A stretch of 64,000 nt of DNA, from the NCBI RefSeq assembly GCF_028657945.1, contig NZ_CP059693.1, forward strand, positions 4,402,001 through 4,466,000, written 5' to 3'. This DNA comes from Thalassomonas haliotis. Lineage in GTDB: Bacteria; Pseudomonadota; Gammaproteobacteria; Enterobacterales; Alteromonadaceae. Position numbers and translations under genes: made by a program. How positions within the stretch are numbered: the stretch's first letter is position 1; every line of letters starts with the position of its first letter. Positions 26,354 to 34,763 of this stretch are shown in pieces. The notes under the pieces were generated by a model. That model was not told the DNA's origin, searched no databases, and saw only the letters and a list, made by a program, of their open reading frames with translations.

Positions 26354-29300
26354 TTAAAAGGTATACCTGGCGCCTAACTCATAACGAGGTTCGGATTCTT
26401 CACCAAAGGTAAACTGGTTTTTATTCCGGCCATGTTTGCGAATATCTTCCCCGGTAAGGTTGATGCCGGCAAAAGATACCGACAAGTTTTCATTGACCTG
26501 ATAACTCGCGCTCATATCAATCTGGTCGTAAGCTTCAACAAATTCCGGCTCACCGGCGCTGCGGTTGGCATTTTCCAGGAATTCATCACGCCAGTTGTAG
26601 GCCAGACGTACGGTAATGTCATCTTTTTCATAGAGCAAGACCAGGTTGGCGGTATCACTTAACCCCTGCAGGGCAAACTGCACTTCATCGGATGAGACAT
26701 CAAAGTTAATATCCCCTTTCACTATGGTGTAGTTGGCCTGCATGCCAAAACCTGTGTCGCCGAAGAAGTGCTGCACGGCAAATTCCCAACCGTAAACCTT
26801 GGCTTCCTTGTTATTGACCGGCGCGTTATAACGGAACATCATTTGCGGATCATCACTGTTGGGCAAGATATCGATGGCATCTTCAAATTCCAGTGCCGTC
26901 ATCGCATCATAAGCCACGCCCAGTTCATTGGCGGCGACCATAGAAAACAGCTGGGTATCGTCCGGGTTGGTGATGCCAAGGGCGGCTAAGTCTGCCATCG
27001 CCTGCTCGGCGCGCGGACCCTTGGTCACATCCCTTAAGTCGAAGAAGTTGGCAATCAGCGGCTCAGTGCCGACAAAGTTTTCTACCCGTTTTTCAAAATA
27101 ACCGGCAGATACATAACTGGTATCTTCGAAATACCATTCCACCGATAAGTCCAGATTGTCGGACTCAAGCGGTACCAGGTTAGGGTTGCCCGAACTGGCA
27201 TTACCATAGGCCTGGTCGTCTAATATCGTCGGTACGGCGGGGCCACCGCTGACATTACTTTGTACATCGAGCTGACCATAGCTGGGACGGGCAATGGTTT
27301 TACTGTAGGAGAAACGTGTGATGACATTTTCAACGACCGTCAAGTCGAAGTCGAAACTGGGCAGCAAATGATCATAGCTGTTAGCAACGGAATAACTTTG
27401 TGCATCGGCAAAGCTGCCCTGGATCACCTGGGTATCATTATTACTGTCCCACTGCACCGCAGTCGGGATCGCTGATTTCGCTGACGATTTAGAGTCCGTG
27501 CTTTCATAACGTAAACCCGCGGTCATATGATAAGGCATGCCGCCGAGTTCGCCGTCAAGGTTCACTTCAAAGTATAGGGCTGTAATGTCTTCTTCAATTA
27601 ACCTGTTGTTGGACTCATTGGGGTTGCGGCCAAATTCAAGATCATATTTATCCGCCGCCCACTGGCCAATTTCCTTGGCGTCGCCGCGATAACCCTGGGT
27701 CCAGCCGTCTTTAACTTTATAGTCATCCAAAGAGTCGTTGAAATCGATCGGGTCGAGGAAACCTTCCGGCAATTCACCGGCATTTGAAGCACTCCAGCCC
27801 CCCATGGTTTGGTTGCCGGTATTGGATTGAACGGTAGTGTTTTCCATTTTACGCGATTCAATACCAAAGTTGATGCTACCGTCTTCAAACTCATAAGCGC
27901 CGTCTAAGCGAATTTGCTGGATCTCATTTTCATTATTGGAAAACGAGGTCTGCATCATAGTGGTGCCTAAGTCTGAAACATCGAGCTGACCGTTACAGTT
28001 ATAACCGCCGACCCCGTCTTGGGTCGCGACCCTGGGGTCGCAATCATCAAACACCACCTGCATAGAAGGTAGGCCGCTGCTGCCGTAAAGGGCGCCTATG
28101 CTCTTATGAACGTTTGAACCTATGCCGACGGTTAAGGCATTGCCATACCCTTCTGTCGGCTTACTCACCGACTCTGAATCATGAACATCCAAGGCAAGGG
28201 TAAAATCATCTGTCACTTCCCAGTTAACATTAAAGCCGACGGATTTGTCTTCGGTAAGGGAGTTATAATGTATCTGCTTCACCGCGACGTCACGCGGGGC
28301 ATTCTGGTTACGGTTTTCGATATAGACTTCAGGAGTCGGGTTTAAACCTTCGGTAAACTCCGCCGTGCCGACATAAGAGTCAAACCAGCCGGAAAGATCC
28401 GAGGAATGTATTTGCGAGTCGAGTTTGGTATAGGTGTAATCTAAAGTCGTCGTGATATTGTCCAGCGGGCGATATTGCAGGGTTAACTGGGCATTGGTAC
28501 GTTCACGCTGGGTATCTTCAAGACGGTAGGCAATATCAGAAGGTAACTGGTATGCTTCGCCCATTTCAGGGCCATTGGTGATATTCGATGCCGGGTAAGT
28601 CACGCCATCTACCGTATAAGCTTCACTCACTTCACGGTTAATGGAGCCGTCATACGTGCGGTTGCTCCAGTTATTGATGGTAGCACCGGTAGCGCTGCTG
28701 TGACGCTCGGAAAAGCTGCCATTGAATGAGGCGCCAAAGACTTCTTCTTCATCGGTCCAGCTGATCAAACCGGAAAACTCCGGGGTAACTTTATCGTTAT
28801 AATCCCGAACGCCGTCACGGACACTGGTATCGTATAAAGCCTTGCTGCCGAAACTGGTTTGCAAACCCGGATTATCCAGGGGCTTGGCGGTATTAATGTT
28901 GATCGATGCCCCTATGCCGCCGGTGGCAATCGAAGCCTTACCGGTTTTATAAACTTCAACAGATTTAATCGCATCTGAGGCAAGGTTTTGAAAATCATAA
29001 GCCCGGTTATCGGAAGCCCCGCCCCCTTCCGGCAGGGATGACGCCGGCATGGCACGGCCATTTAAGGTCACCATATTAAATTGCGGACCGAAACCACGAA
29101 CCGTTACCCGGCTGCCTTCGCCATTGCTTCTGTCTATCGAGACCCCGGTAATACGTTGCAGCGACTCGGCCAGGTTGGTGTCGGGAAATTTACCGATATC
29201 TTCAGCTGAAATGGCATCCACTACCCCGCTGGCATCCCGCTTTAAACGGGTAGATTCCTTGATACTTGAGCGCATGCCCGTGACTTGTATTACTTCAATC

Positions 29301-29416
29301 TCTTTTTCCGCTTGCGCCTGTGCATTGACGGTATAAGCAGGTACAACCGCAGCGGCTCCCAAGATCACCGAAAGGGTGGTCGCCAGCTTATTTTTCTTAA
29401 ACCTTCTTTGAATCAT
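26354..29416 (-). CDS. Large TonB-dependent receptor, carbohydrate-locus type
   Basis: A 1020-residue outer-membrane receptor with a signal peptide (to about residue 33) and a TonB-box-like IEVIQVTGMRSS. The plug has DIGKFPDTNLAESLQRITGV, RGFGPQFNMVTLNGR and YDFQNLASDAIKSVEVYKTG, typical of the Caulobacter/Alteromonas carbohydrate-uptake receptors. The last residues are RYELGARYTF. It is the first gene of the leftward unit with SapC, methyltransferase and halogenase-like genes. Two LacI-type operators lie in its upstream region, so expression is likely induced by a sugar or oligosaccharide. Confidence 0.93.
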   Translation of the reverse strand: MIQRRFKKNKLATTLSVILGAAAVVPAYTVNAQAQAEKEIEVIQVTGMRSSIKESTRLKRDASGVVDAISAEDIGKFPDTNLAESLQRITGVSIDRSNGEGSRVTVRGFGPQFNMVTLNGRAMPASSLPEGGGASDNRAYDFQNLASDAIKSVEVYKTGKASIATGGIGASININTAKPLDNPGLQTSFGSKALYDTSVRDGVRDYNDKVTPEFSGLISWTDEEEVFGASFNGSFSERHSSATGATINNWSNRTYDGSINREVSEAYTVDGVTYPASNITNGPEMGEAYQLPSDIAYRLEDTQRERTNAQLTLQYRPLDNITTTLDYTYTKLDSQIHSSDLSGWFDSYVGTAEFTEGLNPTPEVYIENRNQNAPRDVAVKQIHYNSLTEDKSVGFNVNWEVTDDFTLALDVHDSESVSKPTEGYGNALTVGIGSNVHKSIGALYGSSGLPSMQVVFDDCDPRVATQDGVGGYNCNGQLDVSDLGTTMMQTSFSNNENEIQQIRLDGAYEFEDGSINFGIESRKMENTTVQSNTGNQTMGGWSASNAGELPEGFLDPIDFNDSLDDYKVKDGWTQGYRGDAKEIGQWAADKYDLEFGRNPNESNNRLIEEDITALYFEVNLDGELGGMPYHMTAGLRYESTDSKSSAKSAIPTAVQWDSNNDTQVIQGSFADAQSYSVANSYDHLLPSFDFDLTVVENVITRFSYSKTIARPSYGQLDVQSNVSGGPAVPTILDDQAYGNASSGNPNLVPLESDNLDLSVEWYFEDTSYVSAGYFEKRVENFVGTEPLIANFFDLRDVTKGPRAEQAMADLAALGITNPDDTQLFSMVAANELGVAYDAMTALEFEDAIDILPNSDDPQMMFRYNAPVNNKEAKVYGWEFAVQHFFGDTGFGMQANYTIVKGDINFDVSSDEVQFALQGLSDTANLVLLYEKDDITVRLAYNWRDEFLENANRSAGEPEFVEAYDQIDMSASYQVNENLSVSFAGINLTGEDIRKHGRNKNQFTFGEESEPRYELGARYTF

Positions 29417-29500
29417 GTTATTTCCCCGAGCTAGTCAATCATTATTATTGTGGGTATCCAGATCACTTTTTAACTCAATTTTATTCTATGCACCCAAAAA

Positions 29501-29514
29501 TGAAAGCGCTTTCA
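29501..29514. promoter_or_regulatory. LacI-family operator, copy 1
   Basis: TGAAAGCGCTTTCA is a perfect 14-bp palindrome with the central CG typical of LacI/GalR regulators. It lies 85 bp upstream of the TonB receptor start. A second copy lies 64 bp further upstream, a spacing of about six helical turns. Confidence 0.75.
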
Positions 29515-29564
29515 GTTTAAGGTAAAAAAAATTTGTGTGACAGCAATTTTTCACTTTTTTAAAA

Positions 29565-29578
29565 TGAAAGCGCTTACA
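29565..29578. promoter_or_regulatory. LacI-family operator, copy 2
   Basis: TGAAAGCGCTTACA differs from copy 1 by one base and is identical to copy 3 at 32836-32849. It lies about 150 bp upstream of the TonB receptor start, so DNA looping between the two sites is possible. Confidence 0.7.
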
Positions 29579-29716
29579 TAAAATTAATTTAAAAAGCCAG
29601 TGCCGTCAATATAAAAATCTGTCATTGCGGGGATTTTATAAACAAACGCTAACTATCTTGCTTTTATACCATTGAAATTACATGTTTATTTATAAGTTCA
29701 AACAAGGCTGAAAAGG

Positions 29717-30496
29717 TCAATAATAAGCTTGTTGCAGCTTATGCCACTGCGGACTCTTGATCACAGACAATATCAGCGGGTTTAACTTTTGAAAAAGCTC
29801 GGGATAATACTGAGGCACCAGGATACGGCGGTAAAACTTATTGCTGAAGGTATTTTTTGAAAAATACAATTTATCGGCCCAACCTTTATTGTCAGCCAGT
29901 ATCGACCTTAAGGTCGCATGGCCGATAATACCGATATCCACCCGCTTTAAGATGATCATTTCCAGCAGCCGGTGTTCATTTTCAACATCAAAGCGTTTGA
30001 CTTTTTGCTGGCGTACCAGTTCATCAAGTCCAAAATAATAATAACCGGTAACGCCGACAAAGTTTTTGCCGATCATAGACTTTGGCGTTTGATATTCAAA
30101 AGACAAGTCACCGGATGACACCACATCATCATAATCTTCAAAAATACCTTCACTCCACAAATATTTCGTCCGGGCTTTATCTTTAAACCACAAGGGGATG
30201 ACCCCAAGAATAATGCCGTCCAAACTGCCCTCGTGCAAATTCCGGTTCAGCCGCTTTCTCGGCATATAAATCAGCTCAAAACGGTAATTTTCAGACTTGC
30301 TGTTTAACTGCCGGATCAGATCAAAATATAACCCCTGCCGCAAGGAGAGATTGGTCACATAAGGTGCTTTTTGATGGGCAATATAAACCCTTACCTCCTG
30401 CTTGACAGTGAAGGCAAAGGCGCGACAACTGCCTGCTCCATAATGGACAAACAGTATCAGCAACAAGGCAGGCAATTGCAGGCTTTTAACAAACAT
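29717..30496 (-). CDS. Periplasmic solute-binding-like protein (family 3 type)
   Basis: A 259-residue protein with a signal peptide (to about residue 28) and the layout of amino-acid-type binding proteins: VRVYIAHQKAPYVT at the start of the mature part, LSLRQGLYFDLIRQL, and GKNFVGVTGYYYFG. No ABC transporter genes lie beside it. In marine bacteria many such proteins stand alone. Two more members of the same broad family are encoded at 37512-38279 and 51051-51794. Ligand unknown. Confidence 0.75.
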   Translation of the reverse strand: MFVKSLQLPALLLILFVHYGAGSCRAFAFTVKQEVRVYIAHQKAPYVTNLSLRQGLYFDLIRQLNSKSENYRFELIYMPRKRLNRNLHEGSLDGIILGVIPLWFKDKARTKYLWSEGIFEDYDDVVSSGDLSFEYQTPKSMIGKNFVGVTGYYYFGLDELVRQQKVKRFDVENEHRLLEMIILKRVDIGIIGHATLRSILADNKGWADKLYFSKNTFSNKFYRRILVPQYYPELFQKLNPLILSVIKSPQWHKLQQAYY

Positions 30497-30809
30497 AAAA
30501 CAACACGGGCAAATCCAGTTTTATCAATAATTAATGATTAGCTTAGTCCAAGCATGTGTGTTTTCGTTACCCGCACAGATAAAAGATTAACCAGCACATT
30601 TTCCTGTCCCGGAAATTTTAAATCCGCCTGTTGTTTTAACCCGAAAATAAGGCTAGTATCAAAAACCTTCACGGAGAATACTTTGTCGTGCTTTATAGCG
30701 CCAAACATAGCGTTATACCTATATAAACAAGATAAAACAAAGCGTTACAGAAAATGGAATTTTGTATTATTAAAATAAACTATTCACCAAGCTAACGGGG
30801 AAATATTTA
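30497..30809. other. Intergenic, no gene supported
   Basis: About 310 bp between a leftward binding-protein gene and a rightward small gene, so it should hold two promoters. I see no repeat, hairpin or clear operator. A rightward frame at 30554-30778 shows no ribosome site or known features. Confidence 0.45.
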
Positions 30810-31085
30810 ATGATCGCAAAAGAACAAAGAATAAAGGTCGCAAAAGAAAGGTTCCTATCCGAGCATCCGGAATTACAACATAAACTGTTAAGCTTAAGCA
30901 GTACCGACGCCGACAACCTGGCCCTGAGCCTGGATGAATACCGGGATATAAAACTCAACCAGGAATTTAACCACCACGCCAAAGTTCACGGTATTAATGC
31001 CTCAGATCTGGTGATAGATCTTTGCGCCGAAAGTGAGCAGGAAAAACAGGCCATGTACCAGGAGCAAGAGGTCGTTTCACACTGA
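30810..31085 (+). CDS. Hypothetical 91-residue protein
   Basis: A soluble, charged, probably helical protein: KEQRIKVAKERFLSEHPELQ, then LALSLDEYRDIKLNQEF and a C-terminal acidic/Gln-rich tail (ESEQEKQAMYQEQE). GGGG lies about 12 bases before the ATG. No motif was recognised. It ends 48 bp before the 3' end of the converging halogenase-like gene. Confidence 0.5.
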   Translation: MIAKEQRIKVAKERFLSEHPELQHKLLSLSSTDADNLALSLDEYRDIKLNQEFNHHAKVHGINASDLVIDLCAESEQEKQAMYQEQEVVSH

Positions 31086-31133
31086 TCACAACTGCACCGG
31101 GTTATTGATATAAGCGCTGACCCGGTGCTTCTT

Positions 31134-32699
31134 CTAAACCCCTTTAAAACCATATTGAGCAATCTTCTCCAGCAATGCCCTGTGTCCGGGCAGATGTTGT
31201 AGATATTGCGCTTTAAGCTGCTCCCCCGTTTTAAGATGTTGCCGGCCCGAATCACTCTGCGATGCCGTTAAGGCATAAGCCGTTTCACTGCAAAAATTCA
31301 TGCCCGCCAGAATATATTGATAGCTGTACAAGTTGAAAATCTCACGGCTGCGTGGAAATTCGTTTTGACCCGGATAATGGTATCGCCATAAACTTAGCAG
31401 CTGCTGTAAAGATGCAGGAATAGAATCCGGATGCCGGTTATCGAGCCAAAAATCATTATCGCTACGCCGGCTCAACACATAATGCAATTTTAAAAAGTCG
31501 ATAATCTGCTGCCAGCGGTAGCTAAACTCCTGATTATAGCGTTTGGCAATAATATCCATAGCCGGGCGGTTTGCAGGTAACTGCAGACAAAGCCAGTCGG
31601 CGGCCAGTTCAACCTGGACAATGGCAGATGCTTCCAATGGCTCAAGAAATCCCGCCGATAATCCCACCGCCAGACAATTTTTTTCCCAGGCATGACTAGG
31701 GTAACCGGGTTTGATGGAGATTTTTTTGATCTCAGCGCCGTTAAAAGCCTGTCCCAGGTAATTTGCCAGTTGCTGCTCGGCCTCAATCTCCGAACAATAA
31801 CCGCTGGCGTAAACATGCCCGACCCCCCTGCGGTTCGTTAACCCTATGTCCCAAATCCAGCCCACCGCTGTCGCCGTTGACTGGGTGACACAAGCTATCG
31901 GGCTATCGGCCGCCGGATAGGGAATTTGCACGGCAAGGGCGGTATCGGCAAAAAGCACATCACTCTGCCCGATAAAAGGCACCCGGTAGAAGTCACCAAG
32001 CAACAGGCTGGCAAAGCCGGTGCAATCGATAAAAAAGTCCCCGCAGATATCGCCGTGATTTTCTGTGCTGACCGAGGCGATATCACCATTTGCTGCGCCG
32101 TTCACTTTCACCACTTCATCAAGCACATAAGACAGGTTAAATTTTTCCAGGCAGTGGCGCTTTAATAACCCGGCAAATTTACCGGCGTTAAGATGATAAC
32201 CATAATTGACCACACCGGCATATTCCGGGGTAGTGATCTGTTTAGGCGCCAATCCCTGCTGACAGATTGCCACCTGGGGACAAACAGTCCCGGCAAAAGA
32301 GCCTTGCGGTTGTGAATGCTGAAAAAAGCGCATCATATCAAGCTCGTCATAGCCTTGGGGCAAAGTGAAGGGATGATAATAGCTGTCGTCTGCATTGCCG
32401 TTGCGCCAGCCATTAAATTTCGATCCCTGCTTAAAACTGGCATCGCATTCACGCATAAAATCACTTTCACGAATACCTATTGCCTGTAACGTCTTTCTCA
32501 TCCCGGGCCAGGTGCCTTCCCCGACCCCGACCGGTTTCACCGAGGGGGATTCCACCAAAGTAATGTTCACCGGGCAGTCGGGTGACGTTTGATATTTTGC
32601 CGCCAGGCGGCTTGCCATTAACCAGCCCGCAGTGCCGCCACCGACAATAACAATATCGCGGATGTTATCCGTTTTATTTTCCACCATATTTTCGACCAT
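31134..32699 (-). CDS. Flavin-dependent halogenase-like protein (2), altered signature
   Basis: A protein of about 521 residues of the tryptophan halogenase family. It has the FAD motif VIVGGGTAGWLMASRLA near the start, GVGEGTWPGMRKTL, and the catalytic-Lys region SFKQGSKFNGW. The WxWxIP signature reads WIWDIG, so the Pro is replaced by Gly. The start is set at ATG 32699 because GGGG lies about 8 bases upstream and the FAD fold begins soon after; ATG 32711 and 32687 are alternatives, and a longer start at 32798 adds an unlikely leader. It is divergent from the TSUP gene with a LacI-type operator between. Confidence 0.85.
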   Translation of the reverse strand: MVENMVENKTDNIRDIVIVGGGTAGWLMASRLAAKYQTSPDCPVNITLVESPSVKPVGVGEGTWPGMRKTLQAIGIRESDFMRECDASFKQGSKFNGWRNGNADDSYYHPFTLPQGYDELDMMRFFQHSQPQGSFAGTVCPQVAICQQGLAPKQITTPEYAGVVNYGYHLNAGKFAGLLKRHCLEKFNLSYVLDEVVKVNGAANGDIASVSTENHGDICGDFFIDCTGFASLLLGDFYRVPFIGQSDVLFADTALAVQIPYPAADSPIACVTQSTATAVGWIWDIGLTNRRGVGHVYASGYCSEIEAEQQLANYLGQAFNGAEIKKISIKPGYPSHAWEKNCLAVGLSAGFLEPLEASAIVQVELAADWLCLQLPANRPAMDIIAKRYNQEFSYRWQQIIDFLKLHYVLSRRSDNDFWLDNRHPDSIPASLQQLLSLWRYHYPGQNEFPRSREIFNLYSYQYILAGMNFCSETAYALTASQSDSGRQHLKTGEQLKAQYLQHLPGHRALLEKIAQYGFKGV

Positions 32700-32835
32700 A
32701 GAAAGCCCCATAAAAATCAATGAATTAACTAAACAACTAAAGCTGATTTTAAACTTAGCCAACACTTGGCCAACAACAGCCGGACAAGGATTCTGCAATA
32801 AAGAGTGTTGAACTTAGTTTTAATTGTGCTATAAA

Positions 32836-32849
32836 TGAAAGCGCTTACA
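32836..32849. promoter_or_regulatory. LacI-family operator, copy 3 (divergent)
   Basis: TGAAAGCGCTTACA, identical to the site at 29565-29578. It lies between the leftward halogenase-like gene (about 137 bp from its start) and the rightward TSUP gene (88 bp), so it could control both and link them to the TonB receptor unit. Confidence 0.72.
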
Positions 32850-32936
32850 ACAAAAGTTAAACCAGCTTAGAGAGATGTGAACTTAAGATCAAGATGTTTA
32901 ATTAAACGATTTTCTTCAAGGTAAAGTAGAGGTAGT

Positions 32937-33917
32937 ATGTTAGCCAAGTCGTTATATTTCCATAATAAAAATAATATGCAGTCAAACTGGAAAACACGGA
33001 AGAAGTCTCTGGCATTCGTCACGCTAAGCAGCTATTTACTAATGTCCAACTGGGCACAGACCGGCGGCCTGGAGCAACTGTTAATGCAGCTACTGGACTC
33101 GGTTTTATATACCTTGCTGGGGATCCTCGGCGCTGTTTTTGCCAATTTATCCGGCGCCGGCGGCGGCGTGGTTTTTATCCCGGTATTTAACGCTTTAGGT
33201 TTAAACGAAGCCCAGGCCCTGTCCACCAGCTTTACCATCCAATGTTTTGGCATGACCGCCGGAGCCATTACCTGGTGTTTACACTACCGTAATGCTAGCC
33301 AAAGCACTGACTCAGGGCAGACCCAGAAACAGGTAAATCACTGGCAGGCATTTTTACCTGTTGTTGCTGTTACCTCTGTATGCTCGGTTGCCGGTATTTA
33401 TAACGCCTATAGCGGTGATTTTACCCCGCCGGGCAGCCTGCCAAAACTGTTCAGTATTTTCTCTATCGCCTTGGGAGCGAGCTTGTTGTTGCAGCTTATA
33501 CTCACCCGACGCTCATCAGCAAACAGCGCCCTGCCCGCTCCGGTTAGCCTAAAAAAAATAGATTACCTTTGCCTGCTCTTTATCGGTTATTTCGGCGGGA
33601 TGATCACCGCCTGTTTATCTGTCGGGGTCGGTGAACTTTTAGTGTTTTACCTGCTGATCAGAGGCTTTAATATTCAGCTGTCGCTCGCCTGCGCCATAGT
33701 GGTGACCGCCATTACCGTATGGTCGGCGGCATTTACCCTAAATGGCTTAACAAGCAGCTGGCTCAGTTATCAGCCGGTATGGCAACTGGCGCTTTATGCC
33801 GGACCGGGGGCTGTTATCGGCGGCCTGGTGGCCAAAGCCCTGGTGGCAAAAATTCCGCCGCTGCGGCTTAAATTCCTGCTGGCGCTGTGGATTTTATTGA
33901 TGGGACTGGCCGGCTAA
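32937..33917 (+). CDS. TSUP/TauE-SafE family membrane permease
   Basis: A 326-residue integral membrane protein with the TSUP repeat: LGAVFANLSGAGGGVVFIPVF near the start, LSTSFTIQCFGMTAG, and in the second half GYFGGMITACLSVGVGEL. Members move sulfite, sulfonates or other small organic anions. The start at 32937 has AGAGG about 6 bases upstream. It is the first gene of the rightward unit with the Tat-exported dehydrogenase subunit, GMC oxidoreductase and TIM-barrel protein, so it may export or import a sugar acid or similar anion of that pathway; this is inference. Confidence 0.85.
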   Translation: MLAKSLYFHNKNNMQSNWKTRKKSLAFVTLSSYLLMSNWAQTGGLEQLLMQLLDSVLYTLLGILGAVFANLSGAGGGVVFIPVFNALGLNEAQALSTSFTIQCFGMTAGAITWCLHYRNASQSTDSGQTQKQVNHWQAFLPVVAVTSVCSVAGIYNAYSGDFTPPGSLPKLFSIFSIALGASLLLQLILTRRSSANSALPAPVSLKKIDYLCLLFIGYFGGMITACLSVGVGELLVFYLLIRGFNIQLSLACAIVVTAITVWSAAFTLNGLTSSWLSYQPVWQLALYAGPGAVIGGLVAKALVAKIPPLRLKFLLALWILLMGLAG

Positions 33918-34040
33918 GTCCAAAGCTAAAAAAGAAAAAACGAATAATTCCCCGTAGTTTTGCTGCCTCGCCTGAGGCCGGCAAGGGATAGTTGTCGGCC
34001 AAAATCAAGCGCCGCCAGTAGCAAAGTAAAAGAGGAATAA

Positions 34041-34670
34041 ATGATCATGAAAGCTGAGCAGCAACCCCAGGTCCCAAAAAACAAAACGCGCCGGGACTTT
34101 ATCCGGCAATTAACCCTGACCCTGGGCAGTGCCACGGCTGCCGGTTTAGTGGCAGGAAGCGGGTTATCCGTTGCCCTGGCCTACAGCGCAAAGCCGGAAA
34201 TAAAAAATAAACCGGGCCTGATCTTTACCCGGGTACAACTGAATTTACTGGCCCGGGTCTGCGATACCATTTTACCCCGCACAGACACACCAAGCGGCAG
34301 TGAACTCGACTGCCACGGTTTTGCCGATCATCAACTATTTCACTGTTTTCAACAAAAACAGCAACAGCAGTGCTGCGACATTCTCGACACTATAGCCAAA
34401 CAAAGCAGGCAAACTTACCGCCAGGAATTTGAGCAACTGCCTCAGCAGGAGCAAACGGCGTTATTGCTTGATATCGAAAAATCAGCCGGTTTCACTTCAA
34501 AAGATAAAACACAATTTAAATTCCTGAAAGCTTTGCTTGTTTTTGGTTATTTCACCTCAGAAGCCGGCGCCACCCAGGTTTTAAATTACCAGGCAATTCC
34601 CGGCGGTTACCTGGGGTCGATCCCCTACGACGAAAACAGCAAGGCCTGGGGTTCCCTGGCTTATTATTAA
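34041..34670 (+). CDS. Gluconate 2-dehydrogenase subunit 3-like, Tat-exported
   Basis: A 209-residue protein with a twin-arginine signal (TRRDFIRQLTLTLGSATAAG) and the subunit-3 pattern: LARVCDTILPRTDTPSG near residues 72-88, where the Asp/Thr-Pro stretch is conserved, then VLNYQAIPGGYLGSIPYDE at the C-terminus. In flavin dehydrogenases of this type the small subunit carries the Tat signal and exports the GMC catalytic subunit, which has none, by a 'hitch-hiker' route. The GMC gene follows 93 bp downstream, as expected. AGAGGA precedes the ATG. Confidence 0.88.
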   Translation: MIMKAEQQPQVPKNKTRRDFIRQLTLTLGSATAAGLVAGSGLSVALAYSAKPEIKNKPGLIFTRVQLNLLARVCDTILPRTDTPSGSELDCHGFADHQLFHCFQQKQQQQCCDILDTIAKQSRQTYRQEFEQLPQQEQTALLLDIEKSAGFTSKDKTQFKFLKALLVFGYFTSEAGATQVLNYQAIPGGYLGSIPYDENSKAWGSLAYY

Positions 34671-34763
34671 CCCTGCCGGCATGTCCGTCAGCAAAACTCC
34701 CTCATAACTTAAAGAAAAAGCTAAACAAACAAGTTAAAGCAATAAAAACAGTGGCTTAAATTA

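Noticed and set aside
30554-30778. Rightward 74-codon frame in an intergenic stretch
   Set aside because: No ribosome site, Cys-rich random-looking composition and no partner.
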